Source of the DNA: Cryptomeria japonica
Lineage: Eukaryota > Streptophyta > Pinopsida > Cupressales > Cupressaceae
Length of the DNA: 64,000 bases
Direction of reading: 5' to 3'
Assembly: GCF_030272615.1 (NCBI RefSeq)
Contig: NC_081412.1
Span: 342,109,870-342,173,869 of the forward strand
Program-made: the position numbers and the translations under genes
The notes under the pieces: generated by a model
The model's input: only the letters and a program-made list of their open reading frames with translations
Databases searched by the model: none
Told to the model about the DNA's origin: nothing
Part shown: piece after piece, positions 34,309 to 45,170 of the stretch
Numbering within the stretch: position 1 is the first letter of the stretch
Layout of the letters: every line of letters starts with the position of its first letter

Positions 34309-37300
34309 ATGGCATCCACCTCTACAATTGAATATATAGAAAACCCTACTATTGTTGAAGTGATAAAAAGACCTAGGCTTGTATTTTAGCTAGTTCCCGA
34401 GGTATCAAAGAAAGATGATACCTTAGGTGCTTTTTCTCAAATTCCTAAGGGAGTTGTTTATGTTGAAGACCCCAGAATGTACATCCACTGCAACATTGAG
34501 GAACTAGGAGATGAAGAGATTAAAACCATGTTTAAAACTATGATATGTGATAAAACCAACAATGTAAAAGATGAACACAAGATCATTGGGACCCTAGGAT
34601 TTACAGAGATCCTTAGCATTCCTGAATTCCCCAAGGATGTGATTAGGATAGTCTTAAGCAGGGTACATGGTGAATTTTTCTGGTTAGATGTAGTCCACAA
34701 AATCACTAAGGAAGCTGTGAAAGGTGTCACAAGGTTACCAATCACCGACAAAAGGCCAGATAAAACCAAGAAGGTATCCAATGACCTAGCTACAAACCTA
34801 ACTAGTGCAATATTCGACAAGAGGTCCCTAAGAGTTAATGATGTAACAAACATTAATGTGAGATTTATCAGCATGATATTAGGGTATAAAACTACTCATG
34901 CAAATAGACTCAATTCAGTTTCAAGTTTATGCATTAAGAGTGCTTATGATATGGTCACAGATAATGCAAAGATTGATATATGTGAGTGGTTAAAGGATGA
35001 ATTAATTGACAACCTTGGAAAGATTAAGAAGGACAAGAAAGGAACTTTCAGGTTTGGAAATCTGTTAGTATGTTTGATGCTACATATAACAAAACAGGTT
35101 CCTAGTATAGGCTACAAAGAACTTGGATATGATATATCGATAGGCAAACAGTTAATAGAACTATTCAATAACATGGGAGAAGACAAGGAAAACAATATTC
35201 ATGACTTCTTTCAAGCATTAAAGGCCAAAATGAAGAAAAGAATCAGATTATCACAAAAGATTGTCGACAAATACAAAGATGAAATATGCTTTGTAATCAA
35301 GAAAGATGAAATCTGGATGGAAGCAGTCATCCCTGGGACAGTTTGGGTAACCGAGATGGGCTATGAAACATATGATCATATAATTGAAACATATGCTAAG
35401 GCACTTCTGGAAGCCCCCAGAGAACCTAAGGAAGAAGTATTTGGTAGTGCAGAAACTATTGAAAGCCAAATACAATCAAAGAAAAGAGTGAAAAAGGTTG
35501 AGGCAGTTGTAAGGAAAGGTTCCAGACAAGCAAAAGCCATCAAAGAAGATGTGTTGAAGAAAACCGGTATAACAGAGGATGAGTTAGTAGCTCCACAACC
35601 TGAAACTCACCTATCACCGGTAGGTACTTCTTCAGAGGGTGACATGTCTGCAACTTTCAAAAGAGTTGTAAGAAAAAGAGATCTCTCACCGACAACCACA
35701 CCCTCACCCAGGAGGACAAGACAAAAACAACAAGCAGTGAGATCTCCGATAAGAAAGGCTACACCAAAGAAGAAGAAACTGACACCCAAAAAGAAGAAGA
35801 GGACAAACAAAGACTTGGCCCCTCTTGATATACTGCTGAATGAAATTACAGAGGAAGGTAAATTGTAGAACATAGAGAAAATATATGACACCTTAACAGC
35901 TGATGAAAAAGAACAAATTGAAAATAGTGTTATATTGCATATGGATATGTATAAGAAGTTTTTGATGGAAGTAGTCAATGAAATTCCAGATGAACTATTT
36001 AAAAGACTAGAAGCAAGAAGACAAGCAGTAATAGAACTTGACAAGAAAATAAAGATTGAAAAGCTACTTGTTGTATATCTAGTAAACTCACCCAAAGAAA
36101 TTGATGACCTAATTACTCAAGCCAACATGACAATATTTTCTACTGCACACCAACATGTTGCTTTAATGGTTGGAAGAATTAATGAGGTGACTGAGGAGAC
36201 AAAAAATGGATGGGATATATTCCTAGTTGAGAAAGAAAAACAAGAAGAGTACAGGAACCCCAAACCCATAAAAGTTTTTCAGAAAGATAGAGACAAGGGT
36301 AAAGGTAAAGTTGGTGGACCACCTAGTATCAAGGTTAGAGACAACTTACCCCCACCTCCTGTAATTACTCCACCGGTAAAAACAACAGCTACAGAAGATC
36401 AACCGACAGTTGAGAGTATGGATGTAGAGGATGATAATCCTAATCCTGAAGTCTTATATACTGTGGATGTTGATACTCAAAAGATCAACATTGTGGTAGA
36501 CAAAGATACAACTGATAAGGCTGATATGGCTAGTGAGCCTCCGGTAGCTGAGGAAACTGATAACACATAGGACAAACTGGCAGAAGACAAAGAGCAAAAG
36601 GTAGAGACTCAGACTCAGACTAAGGCAACACAACAAACAGAGAAACAAACAGAGCAAAAGGCTCCGGAACTAGAACAACAACAACCGGAACATGTACATA
36701 AAGAAACAATACCACCGGCAACCAGTGAAGTAGAAAAACCATTGCTTAAAGAAATGTAGACACAAACAGACCTACCAGAGGTCAATACAAGCTTGGTTAC
36801 TTGCACCGGTACTCAGATTGTTGATTCATCATCAGGCTACAAATTAACTAATGTGATTGAGGTACTATTAGATTCAATCAAGAAGATAACCAACTGCAAC
36901 TCACAAGCTTACAAGGCAATTGATGATACCATACCAATTTTGAAGGTAATTGCTCCTAATTGTAATATAGACAATAAAGATTCTTTAGGACAACTTGATA
37001 CACTATGTAAATATATCACAGAAAACATTGAGAAAATAAAGGAAGAGTCATTGAAGGATAAAGTAGAAGTTGAAAAACATAAATTCTTTGATGAGCAAAT
37101 AAAGAAGTGTAACAGAGATTTTGACACACTTCTACCAGAATTATGTAATTTATTGAAAGAGTACAAAAATCTGTACAAAGATACCTATAAAACAAACTTT
37201 TTGACTATAGATATAGACAAGAGGATGAGCAAGGTAAAGGATGAGATCAATAAACTTGCAGATAGTTTTGTCAACTCACCTGATACACTATTAGTTTTTG

Positions 37301-37608
37301 AGGAAAAGATAACAAATTTTGAAGAAGAATTACTTAAATTGGAAAGAGAGAAAGAAAGAATAGTGAATAAGGAAAAGCATTTGAGATCAAAACTAAGTCC
37401 AAGATTGGACTATCTAGCATCACTATGGAAGGAAGTATCTGAGGCACTAATACAGGGAAAGAAAACACTGGCAGAGCATTTGCAGCATCTCACCGGTACA
37501 GTGAAGAGAATAGAGACAACAATAAAGGATAGCAAAAAGTTTATGGATAGTATAAACTTGATTTTGGGAGATCTTTTTCAAATTGTAACCACCCAGTTAC
37601 AAGGTTGA
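34309..37608 (+). pseudogene. ORF2 of the pol-less element: 1,100-codon frame of unknown function with four TAG stops
   Basis: From ATG 34309 (MASTSTIEYIENPTIVEVIK) to TGA 37606-37608 one frame can be read without a shift, broken only by TAG at 34387, 35866, 36568 and 36757. The longest open piece, 34477-35868, contains a folded-looking part (LSRVHGEFFWLDVVHKITKE, DICEWLKDELIDNLGKIKKD, FGNLLVCLMLHITKQVPSIG). It is followed by a basic, nuclear-signal-like tract at about residues 460-510 (SPRRTRQKQQ, KKKKLTPKKKKRTNK). The centre is Pro/Thr/Glu-rich. The C-terminal 270 residues (36793-37608) are strongly coiled-coil-like (KITNFEEELLKLEREKERIV). I do not recognise the family and see no RT, integrase, protease or RNase H motif. 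One frame preserved over 3.3 kb implies past selection. Confidence 0.75.
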
Positions 37609-37798
37609 AACTACAAACTCTACTAACATCTTGACAACCTTTGTCATTGATGCCAAAGGGGGAGTAGTGGGATGAGAAAATTCAAATCACAGGAATCATA
37701 TGCTTAGGGGGAACTCACACATTTTTGGTAACATTTTTGGACTTCACATTTTTTGGATACATCTTTTGAAATTTCTCATGAGTGTTGTCATCAATGCC

Positions 37799-37810
37799 AA
37801 AGGGGGAGAT
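37799..37810 (+). other. polypurine tract of the pol-less element
   Basis: AAAGGGGGAGAT directly precedes the 3' LTR. A second, near-identical stretch (GCCAAAGGGGGAGTAG) lies 150 bases upstream at 37651-37666. Confidence 0.9.
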
Positions 37811-38609
37811 TGTTGGCATATGCACACTCCAATGAGACATTGTATGTGATTGAAGGTTTTGTCATTGATGGCAACGTTGCAATCCTATGGCACTGGCAAA
37901 GGTATTATACCAGCATCAGCAGATCACACTCCACACCGACACTCAGGACACCGACACCAACACAAAAGAAAGGAAGTATACCAGCACAGAGGCCAATAGG
38001 ATTTTGTTATATTATATTTTGTTTATTATTGAAAAACTTTGTAAGCCGACTTGGCAAATTGTAAAATGACTCTTATATATAAAAGAGATCATTGTAGACA
38101 TTTGAGATATGAGATGTAAGCATTAAGGAAAAATATTAGGCAGACCTAATATGCGAAATATAGGTTAAGGGGTTTATGTAAGCAGCAGAGCAGCAATTGG
38201 TACTGGATTAGGCATTGAAGATGCTATTGTAAAGTAGTACAAGATATTGGATTTGTATAATCCTCATTATAAGTCAGTGAGACTTCCCATTGAGCAGTGA
38301 GCTCTAGGCAGTTGGCCTTCCTGCATGTGCAGGCCCCTATTGTAAGTAATATTCTCTTATTGGCCAGTGAGTGAATATTGTGGGTCACAAATCCCACCGA
38401 GGTTTTTCCCACACTGGGTTTCCTCATTAAAACCTTGTGTTATGGTGTGCTTTTCATGTGGATGTTCTTGATTCTGTTTATTGCATTATTTCTTGCATAC
38501 CGGTACACTGTTATATTATGTTCTGCATGTTTTAAGTCAAGAAATTCTATATACCGGTTAGATACTGATTCACCCCCCCTCCCTCTCAATATCTGTGGGA
38601 TTCCTAATA
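37811..38609 (+). repeat. 3' LTR of the pol-less element
   Basis: It begins TGTTGGCATATGCACACTCC and ends CCTAATA, where the terminal CA of the 5' LTR has become TA, a C-to-T change. The TATATATAAAAG promoter motif is conserved at 38074-38085. A pyrimidine stretch near the end differs by a few bases from the 5' copy. Confidence 0.95.
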
Positions 38610-38614
38610 GTGAG
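38610..38614. other. target-site duplication GTGAG, right copy
   Basis: GTGAG directly follows the CCTAATA end of the 3' LTR, and GA-rich arm sequence resumes right after it. Confidence 0.9.
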
Positions 38615-39616
38615 AGACCTAGAGAATGAGGATATAGATAGGTTTAGAGAGAGAAGCGAGGGAGAGAGTGCATAAATAGATAGAGGTAAGGATAAGGGAG
38701 AGAAAGGTGGAGAGGGAGGGAGAGAACTAGAGGGTGGACAATTAGATAAGTGAGAAACCTATAGGTGGAAAGAAAGGTGGGTAATAATATAGGGAGGGAG
38801 AGGCAGTGAGGTGAATAGGGAGGGATGGACAACCATAGATATGGGGAGAGAGAGGATAAAAGGGATAGGTAGTGCCCAAGAGAAAGGAGTGGGAGGAGAG
38901 AGAAACAATAAGAGAGTGAGAGAGAACAGAGAGGGAGAGAGTCAAAGATAGAGAAGTGAGAGAGACAAGAGAGAGAGAGAGAGATAGGTCTAGAGTTTGG
39001 GGAAGATAAAGAGAGTGAGATACATAGCTAAAGAATACTACTAGGAGCATGTTGATTACTGAAATTTGACATGCTTGTTACTGAAATTTGACTAAGTTTG
39101 AAATTTTATATGATCCTCTAAAAACTAGAATCTACATTATTAGTCCTATAGAGCTATACTTAAATGTTATATTTTATGTATATATTCTCCTTCAGGGGTG
39201 GATAACTTGTGCCCAGATTGGAAAATCTACACACTCACAAAACCTTCACATTAGACAATGCAAAAAATTTGGTGCGCGCCAAATTTGGCACTCGCCAAAT
39301 GCAAAAATTGACTTTTCACATTTGGCGAGCGCCATATTTGGCACGCGCCAAATGTGAAAATTTAAAATTTTGCATTTGGCGGGCGCCAAATGTGAAAATT
39401 CAATTTTTTTGCATTTGGCGGGCGCCAAATGTGAAATTTCACATTTGGCACCATATTTGGCATTTGCCAAATGGTTTGCTTGGGAGAATACCAACCCTTT
39501 GGGTTGGATTTGCCTTGGGCATCCAACCTGTATGTTTGGACGACCTTTTCATGCCAATGACACATTTTTATGAAAAGATAAAAACTGGCACCTTTTGGTA
39601 CCACAACTTGGTGCAC
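38615..39616 (-). repeat. outer part of right inverted arm
   Basis: GA-rich DNA continues to about 39010, then the outer arm begins with GAGATACATAGCTAAAGAAT, the complement of the left-arm text at 24515-24535. A local duplication (ACTGAAATTTGAC twice, 39058-39093) is absent from the left arm. It ends at CTTGGTGCAC. Confidence 0.8.
39265..39515. repeat. palindrome cluster, right arm
   Basis: Seen in order are GTGCGCGCCAAATTTGGCACTCGCC, CATTTGGCGAGCGCCATA, CATTTGGCGGGCGCCAAATG twice, and CATATTTGGCATTTGCCAAATG, followed by CCAACCCTTTGGGTTGG. These match the left-arm cluster in inverted order and keep the palindromes more intact. Confidence 0.85.
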
Positions 39617-40120
39617 TTATCCTATCCATTACACAATAAAGCAAAATCAATAAAATCTATCAAAGTACATGATAAATTGAAATGCTAACATTATCCGTCT
39701 ATGCATCAATTTTGACATAAATACACAAAGAAATCAATCATCATCATATTAACATCTAAATCACATAAAATCGTCACTAAACATGAACATACTCATGATT
39801 ATCAAGAAACATGAAATCATGCAATGTATGTCTATAATTATCAATAAGATACACATGGAAAACCAGAATAACCTCCACACATCATGCATGTCTAATCATA
39901 TCTATCATACCCATCGCTCAAAATAAAGATCCGATCAAGTCTACTAAAATGGAATGGGAATCGACTCAAGGGTGAACTCTACACCATCATTCGTGCAACC
40001 AAAAAATAACGTGAGTCCCCATAATGTCTAACATCCTAATCGAAATCCTGAACACCCTTCAATGGCCTCAACAAACCTATCACGGGTATCGCATCAACCA
40101 GGTCAAGGAGGGGCATTACA
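39617..40120 (-). repeat. probable 3' LTR fragment of a minus-strand retroelement
   Basis: On the minus strand TGTAATGCCCCTCC starts at 40120 directly after CCCAAGGGGGAGAGGA. A G-rich tract followed by TGTAATGCCCC is a common arrangement at the 3' LTR of plant gypsy elements. The LTR then runs leftward until it is cut at 39617 by the end of the foldback element, which would therefore have inserted into it. Confidence 0.5.
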
Positions 40121-40134
40121 TCCTCTCCCCCTTG
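40121..40134 (-). other. polypurine tract, minus strand
   Basis: The + strand TCCTCTCCCCCTTG reads CAAGGGGGAGAGGA on the minus strand, immediately before TGTAATGCCCC. Confidence 0.55.
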
Positions 40135-43100
40135 GGTTCGACTTACTCCCGGAAGTCGCAAAGGTTTGGATACATCAAGCGTTACTCGATCCAAACACTC
40201 CTCTAAGCATAAACAATAATTAGTTCTACTACAACATACTTGCCAATAGTCCATCCATTCTACCTAATATCGGGCTTCAACAACTATGTATTATCCAGTC
40301 ATTTCCTGATTGAAGGTGAGATTTCAAATTAGAGTTATTCATTCTAACCTTATTCGTCCAGTATAAATGCATTTCACAAAAGACAATAGTTATAATCCTC
40401 CTACTCGTTACTAGGTAAGCACTGAATTGCTGAGACATTACCAGGGTAACATCCTTTAACCACATTTGCGAAGGTCAAAACTCTTAATTTCTATCAATCG
40501 ATCAAGCAAAAATCAAAATAATTTCTACTATATAGGCATACCGACACTCTTTTAGTGTTTGCGTCTACCCACATAAGAAGAGAATTGTACCTTCTACACA
40601 ATATTTTCTGCATAAAACTTCCCAAAATCACCGAAGAGATCATAGCATGGGTCTAAATGAGGGAGAAATTTCTCAAAAGTGCACCCTTTTAGGTCATTTC
40701 TAGTCTAGAAAACCCAAAATATCTAAAATTAGGTGGCCTAATTATTTACAAATGTGAGATTTTTGACACATAGACCACATAATTTCCTTCACCATGCTTC
40801 CACTACGCTACTTTGATTCGTCATCTTTACTTATAACCACACAAAAAGTATTCACATGAGTTGAAAAATATAGGATTTAATCAACTGGTTTGCTTGTCTC
40901 ATTGTGTATTGTAAGACACTCAATCCCCAAGCACTCCTACACTCTCTTAAATATAAAGTTAATCGACATATTTACTCCATTGTGTATTTCATCTATTAAC
41001 TTAATATCATCACTACCCAACTAATCAGTTAGTTTAGTACAACTCTCTGCAGTGTGTCCCCTCACACATACTATCAGAGGTCCGATAGAGACGTGATAGA
41101 AACAATACTTAACACATAACAAGCTCACAATACAATCACATTTGGAATGGTCACCATAGACAAGAAAATAAAAGCTGAAAAGAAAATGTCCTCAAATCCA
41201 AAATCGCGAAAGAAGAAAAATTGCCGGTGAAATCCACTCAAGAACGAAGTGCGGCAAGTGCCACTTAAAAATAAATTAAAATGAAAGGAGAAAGAAATTA
41301 GTGACAGTCCAAGGTAAGGAAAATCTGAAACCACATTACTCACAATCACAGTTAAATTCAAAACCAATTAAACAACTCATCCAACCACATCACGAGGTGA
41401 CTACTATTGATCACACCAGAGGGAGTAACCACTACACGACACCCAAGGGTATGAGGCCCTTGATTGAATAGAGAGTCGTGCCATGCATTTATGACTTTTA
41501 CTTAAGTTCCCATTTTTGCTTAATTCCCTTTAACATAGTGTATCCCCTCTTATGAGGTCTATATGAGTATCTCTATAAAGAATGACAATTGCAAGAAAAG
41601 GATGAAATGATCGATACTCCTAAATCCACAAAAGAAACACACACGCATATCAACACTGTTGTTTTGACATATCCCATATACCATAAAACCATATTCACTG
41701 TATTACTAGAAAAAAAAATGTTAAAGTCCTCCATGATTACTTAAAGAGATCATTATTACACCATTATGCTCAACACACAAGTAATAGCATGCAGGCGATT
41801 GAGTTCCCTCCATATAGTCATTAAATACTTAAATCAAACACATACTTAGACAAACAATTAGGTCTTCTTTCTTACTCAATATTAGATTATCACTTTCTAA
41901 TCGTGTCCATATTCATTGCTACATATATCGCTCATTGGATTGCTATCCATTTACGTTATGGTTACCATGATTCTATTCACAACACTTCTCTTTTGTCTCT
42001 TCTTTTGATGCATACACATTACTCTATTTAAACTCGCTTCTTAGCATCCCTTAATTGCAAACACTTATGGAGCAAGTATCTCCATCCTATCCAGGATAAC
42101 TGCCATTTGAAGAATGTAATACAAATTCATATTATCCTTGCTCTCTATCTGAACCCTACACCTTATTTGATTAATTGGAATAGCATTCGTTCATAGTCTA
42201 ATTTGTTATTTAGATGGACATTCCTCCAATCCACATCAATCTTATTCAAGGTTGGAAGTTTACTATTTTATCAAATGATTAAAGGCATAGCAGTATCATT
42301 CTTTCCTTGTGCAATGCACCACACCTTACCTTGTATATATATATACTCCTGTGTCATGGTATGCTCACAAGTCATCTTACATTTACCTTACACTTACATG
42401 AGTAGGCATCCCACCTAAATGGTTCATTCCTTTTGGAGAAATTAAAAATCATGGACGCGTTAGATATACCTTACACTTCACTTGCAAGTTACTCTATGTG
42501 GCTCCTTCTAATAGGTGCAAGTTCTTATCATTAACGTCAACTATCAATCATCTTTCTTATTTGCAAATTTACTCTCAGATAGAGCACTTGATAGTTTTCT
42601 TAAATACCCAAATATCACTAACTGATTTGTGCTCCTCTAGGCTAAGCATCTTCTACCAGTCATCCTACTTAAACCATGAGTTAAAGGATCCCATTCATTT
42701 GTTCATACACTTTAGTGCCATCATAATTATTCATACTCAAAGGCATCCACTCCCCATGAATCATTAAAAGGAGTCTAATTCACTCCTATATCACAATTTA
42801 GGGGAAATAGTGCAACACGACCTAATATATTTTCCATGACCATAACCAAGGTTTAAAGTAACATTCACCACTATATTTACATTTATCTAGCGTACTTGGG
42901 CTTACTTCTCTAATACATGAACGATAACCAAATCTCCTTCTTGGACTATTAACATACTTAATTTCCTCCTTATCATAACTTAGCATGATCTCCAATGACA
43001 TAGTCATATTCTAGTTCTCTAACACCTATCATACAACTCACGTGTCCATTCATTATCATCACTTCATCTACCTAAGGTTCCTTTAATTTCTACTTGATTT

Positions 43101-43875
43101 CACTTCCTTCCCAGCATGAGCATAGCACTATGTTATGCCTCCATATGTATCAAGGACACCTCACTATTACTCCCACCATCTAAGTCTAGGACATCACCGA
43201 AAAGTAATTAATACATCCTTATACGCAGTAATAATGTTAGCTTTCCTATTACATATTTCCTTTAATCACCTGAGAAGAGATCAAAATAACAAGCAAATAT
43301 TTTTGAAATACACAACTTGAGCTAAGGGTTTACATGCAACCCTTTTCTAAACATTCGTGTGACGCCAAGAGTGGTTTAAATTCAAGAACATCACAATGTA
43401 CTATACAAGTGATCAAACAATTCAAGAACATCAGGGACTATTCTATCTTTACCATTATATTATATATATTTTATGTGGTTATTTTTGTATTCTACACACA
43501 TTGGTAATTGACATTGAAGGCCTTCTAAGCATTCTCATCCCTTGGACCTTGGTCAGTCCTTTGCATGTTGCCCAAGGAATACTTTTACATGATCCATGCT
43601 ACAACTCTTGGAAAACCTTTCTAACAATGAAATCAACTCGCAATTCAAGTCTTGAGCAGAAGGTTATGACTAGTAGGGAATAGGATAAATTTGAGATAGA
43701 TGTTGAAGATTTAGGTAGTTTTATTTTCATTATTTATCGAACAATTGTGACTGGTATATGTTCGATTCCCGAGTAGGATGAATCACTTCTAACTTGTTGC
43801 AATTCTGTTTCTAATGCATACTTTCAGCATGATTAAGACACACAAAACCATAACCAGAGATCCCAGTGTTGTGAC
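40135..43875 (-). other. internal region of the minus-strand retroelement, no coding recognised
   Basis: Between a polypurine-like tract at 40121 and a primer-site-like sequence at 43878 lie 3.7 kb without a convincing frame. All frames are under 100 codons and lack retroelement motifs. It is either a heavily decayed coding region or a non-coding non-autonomous element. Confidence 0.35.
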
Positions 43876-43896
43876 TTGGGCTCTGATATTGGATGT
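43876..43896 (-). other. degenerate primer binding site, minus strand
   Basis: GGGCTCTGATATTGGATG reads CATCCAATATCAGAGCCC on the minus strand. ATATCAGAGCCC is close to the initiator-Met primer site GGTATCAGAGCC. A TGTATCACCC follows on the + strand, where an LTR end would be expected. Confidence 0.45.
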
Positions 43897-44850
43897 ATCA
43901 CCCACCAACAAAACCTAGGGAAACTTACAACAAATAACCTAAAAGAGTGGGCTAATTTTTTTTGTTTACTATGTTAAGTTACCATTACCGAATTAGGCAA
44001 TGTGTACAAGATTTGGTTCAACTAGTTTCACCGTTAGTGTTGGGTGTTAACTATTGATTGTCGAGCTTAGTTCTTAATGCAAGTGGAACCATGTTTACAT
44101 TATCTCATTAGTTCCCTAGGGCATGTTGACATCACCAGTTAGTTCATTATTAACTCTATGACTCTTAGTCCATACATTATATTTACAACCATGATGACCA
44201 TACTTATATACACCTAATGATTTATCTACCATAAAGTCTCCACACAAGGGTATGCTACATATGCTGCCCTCTAATTCCATAATGCATTATATCATCCAAA
44301 ATTCTTAACAACTTCATAATCAAATATGAGATAAACTCCTTTTGACACTATCTTACTCTAGGAACCAAACCATACATTTATACAAGTCCACATTCACATA
44401 TACATAATGCTTCCAACATGCCTTGACTTATCTAATGCATGGATACCCATATACTTTCTAGTGTAAGATATTAAGTAAGAAGCTACTATCATATGCATAC
44501 TACCAATGGATACCTATCCTTAGTTTTGACATAATCATTTCCGACCTATGAGTATAATGCATTTAACTTGATGATCTATCTCACAATATGAGGTCTTAAG
44601 TTCCATGACCATCTAAATCATGACATCATTTAATCAAAATATTGCACATAACTCAATGCATAACCACTGACCTCTCATGCTTACACCTTAGCATGATGAT
44701 ATTGTTTCTATTGTTTTCCACACACACAATGCATTATTTATATGACATACTATTTAGTGCTATCATAAGAAAACATATATGCTAGCTTACTTATGCTTTT
44801 ATACACATGTTGACATTGTCTACACATTAGTTGTTTGATTGCATGCATCA
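43897..44850 (-). repeat. dispersed repeat copy B / probable 5' LTR part of the minus-strand retroelement
   Basis: The part 43987-44849 matches 17958-18838 closely. The first 90 bases (TGTATCACCCACCAACAAAA onward) are not in copy A. Its position next to a primer-site-like sequence makes LTR identity likely. A TGGGCATTACA at 45161-45171 could be the far LTR end, but the sequence next to it does not match that of the 40120 LTR. Confidence 0.55.
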
Positions 44851-44874
44851 CTAATACATTTGGCCTAAAATTCC

Positions 44875-45070
44875 GATGGAGGTTTTCGATAGAGAAGGTA
44901 TATTGTGACCAAATTTGAATTTTTTTTTGAAAAAATGCTCGTATTCATTAGAATTTCTATGATAATTCCATATTTAGTTTCAACAGAGAAAGAATTGGCA
45001 ATGAAATTTGTATTTTTTGAAAAAAAGTGCCCACGTTCATCGAAATTCCGACGACCTTTGGCATTACTTA
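44875..45070. repeat. two imperfect copies of a ~120-bp unit
   Basis: AATTTTTTTTTGAAAAAATGCTCGTATTCATTAGAATTTC and a second copy reading ATTTTTTGAAAAAAAGTGCCCACGTTCATCGAAATTCC stand about 110 bases apart with shared spacing words. Open frames on both strands cross them, and neither looks like protein. Confidence 0.5.
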
Positions 45071-45170
45071 AAAACAAAGAAAAAATAGGGCAAGTCATTT
45101 GATAAATCATTAATCCCACCTAGACTTCATCCTGTCAACCTCTGGCATCCATAAAGACATTGGGCATTAC

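Larger units (their letters stand above)
31982..38609 (+). mobile_element. pol-less (non-autonomous) LTR retrotransposon, Copia-like ends
   Basis: Two near-identical ~798-bp direct repeats flank the element. Each starts TGTTGG, and the ends read CCTAACA (5') and CCTAATA (3'). A 5-bp duplication, GTGAG, stands at 31977-31981 and 38610-38614. A primer site matching the initiator Met tRNA end with one mismatch follows the 5' LTR, and AAAGGGGGAGAT precedes the 3' LTR; both are typical of plant Ty1/copia elements. Inside are a gag-like frame and a second, much longer frame of unknown function. No protease, integrase, RT or RNase H motif is seen in any frame, so it must borrow these. The similarity of the LTRs suggests a fairly recent insertion. 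Confidence 0.93.
23276..39616. mobile_element. giant foldback (long inverted-repeat) element, split by an LTR element
   Basis: The two ends are inverted copies: GTGCACCAAGTTGTGGTACC at the left reappears as its reverse complement at 39597-39616, with about 26 bases identical. Moving inward, both arms carry the words CTTTGGGTTGGAT, the CATTTGGC palindrome cluster, CAATCTGGGCACAA, AATGTAGATTCTAGTTTT, ATCAACATGCTCCTA, and then long CT-rich (left) or GA-rich (right) DNA. The arms flank an array of 20-bp units in both orientations. Removing the 6.6-kb LTR insertion leaves about 9.7 kb. No transposase is visible. This architecture is known from foldback transposons; family and target duplication could not be established. 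Confidence 0.8.

Noticed and set aside
42822-43007. Minus-strand frame with YVNSPRRRFGY, resembling an integrase C-terminus
   Set aside because: The similarity to the YA..RRR.LEF motif covers only a few residues and the expected GD.V.LK and W.GP motifs do not follow.
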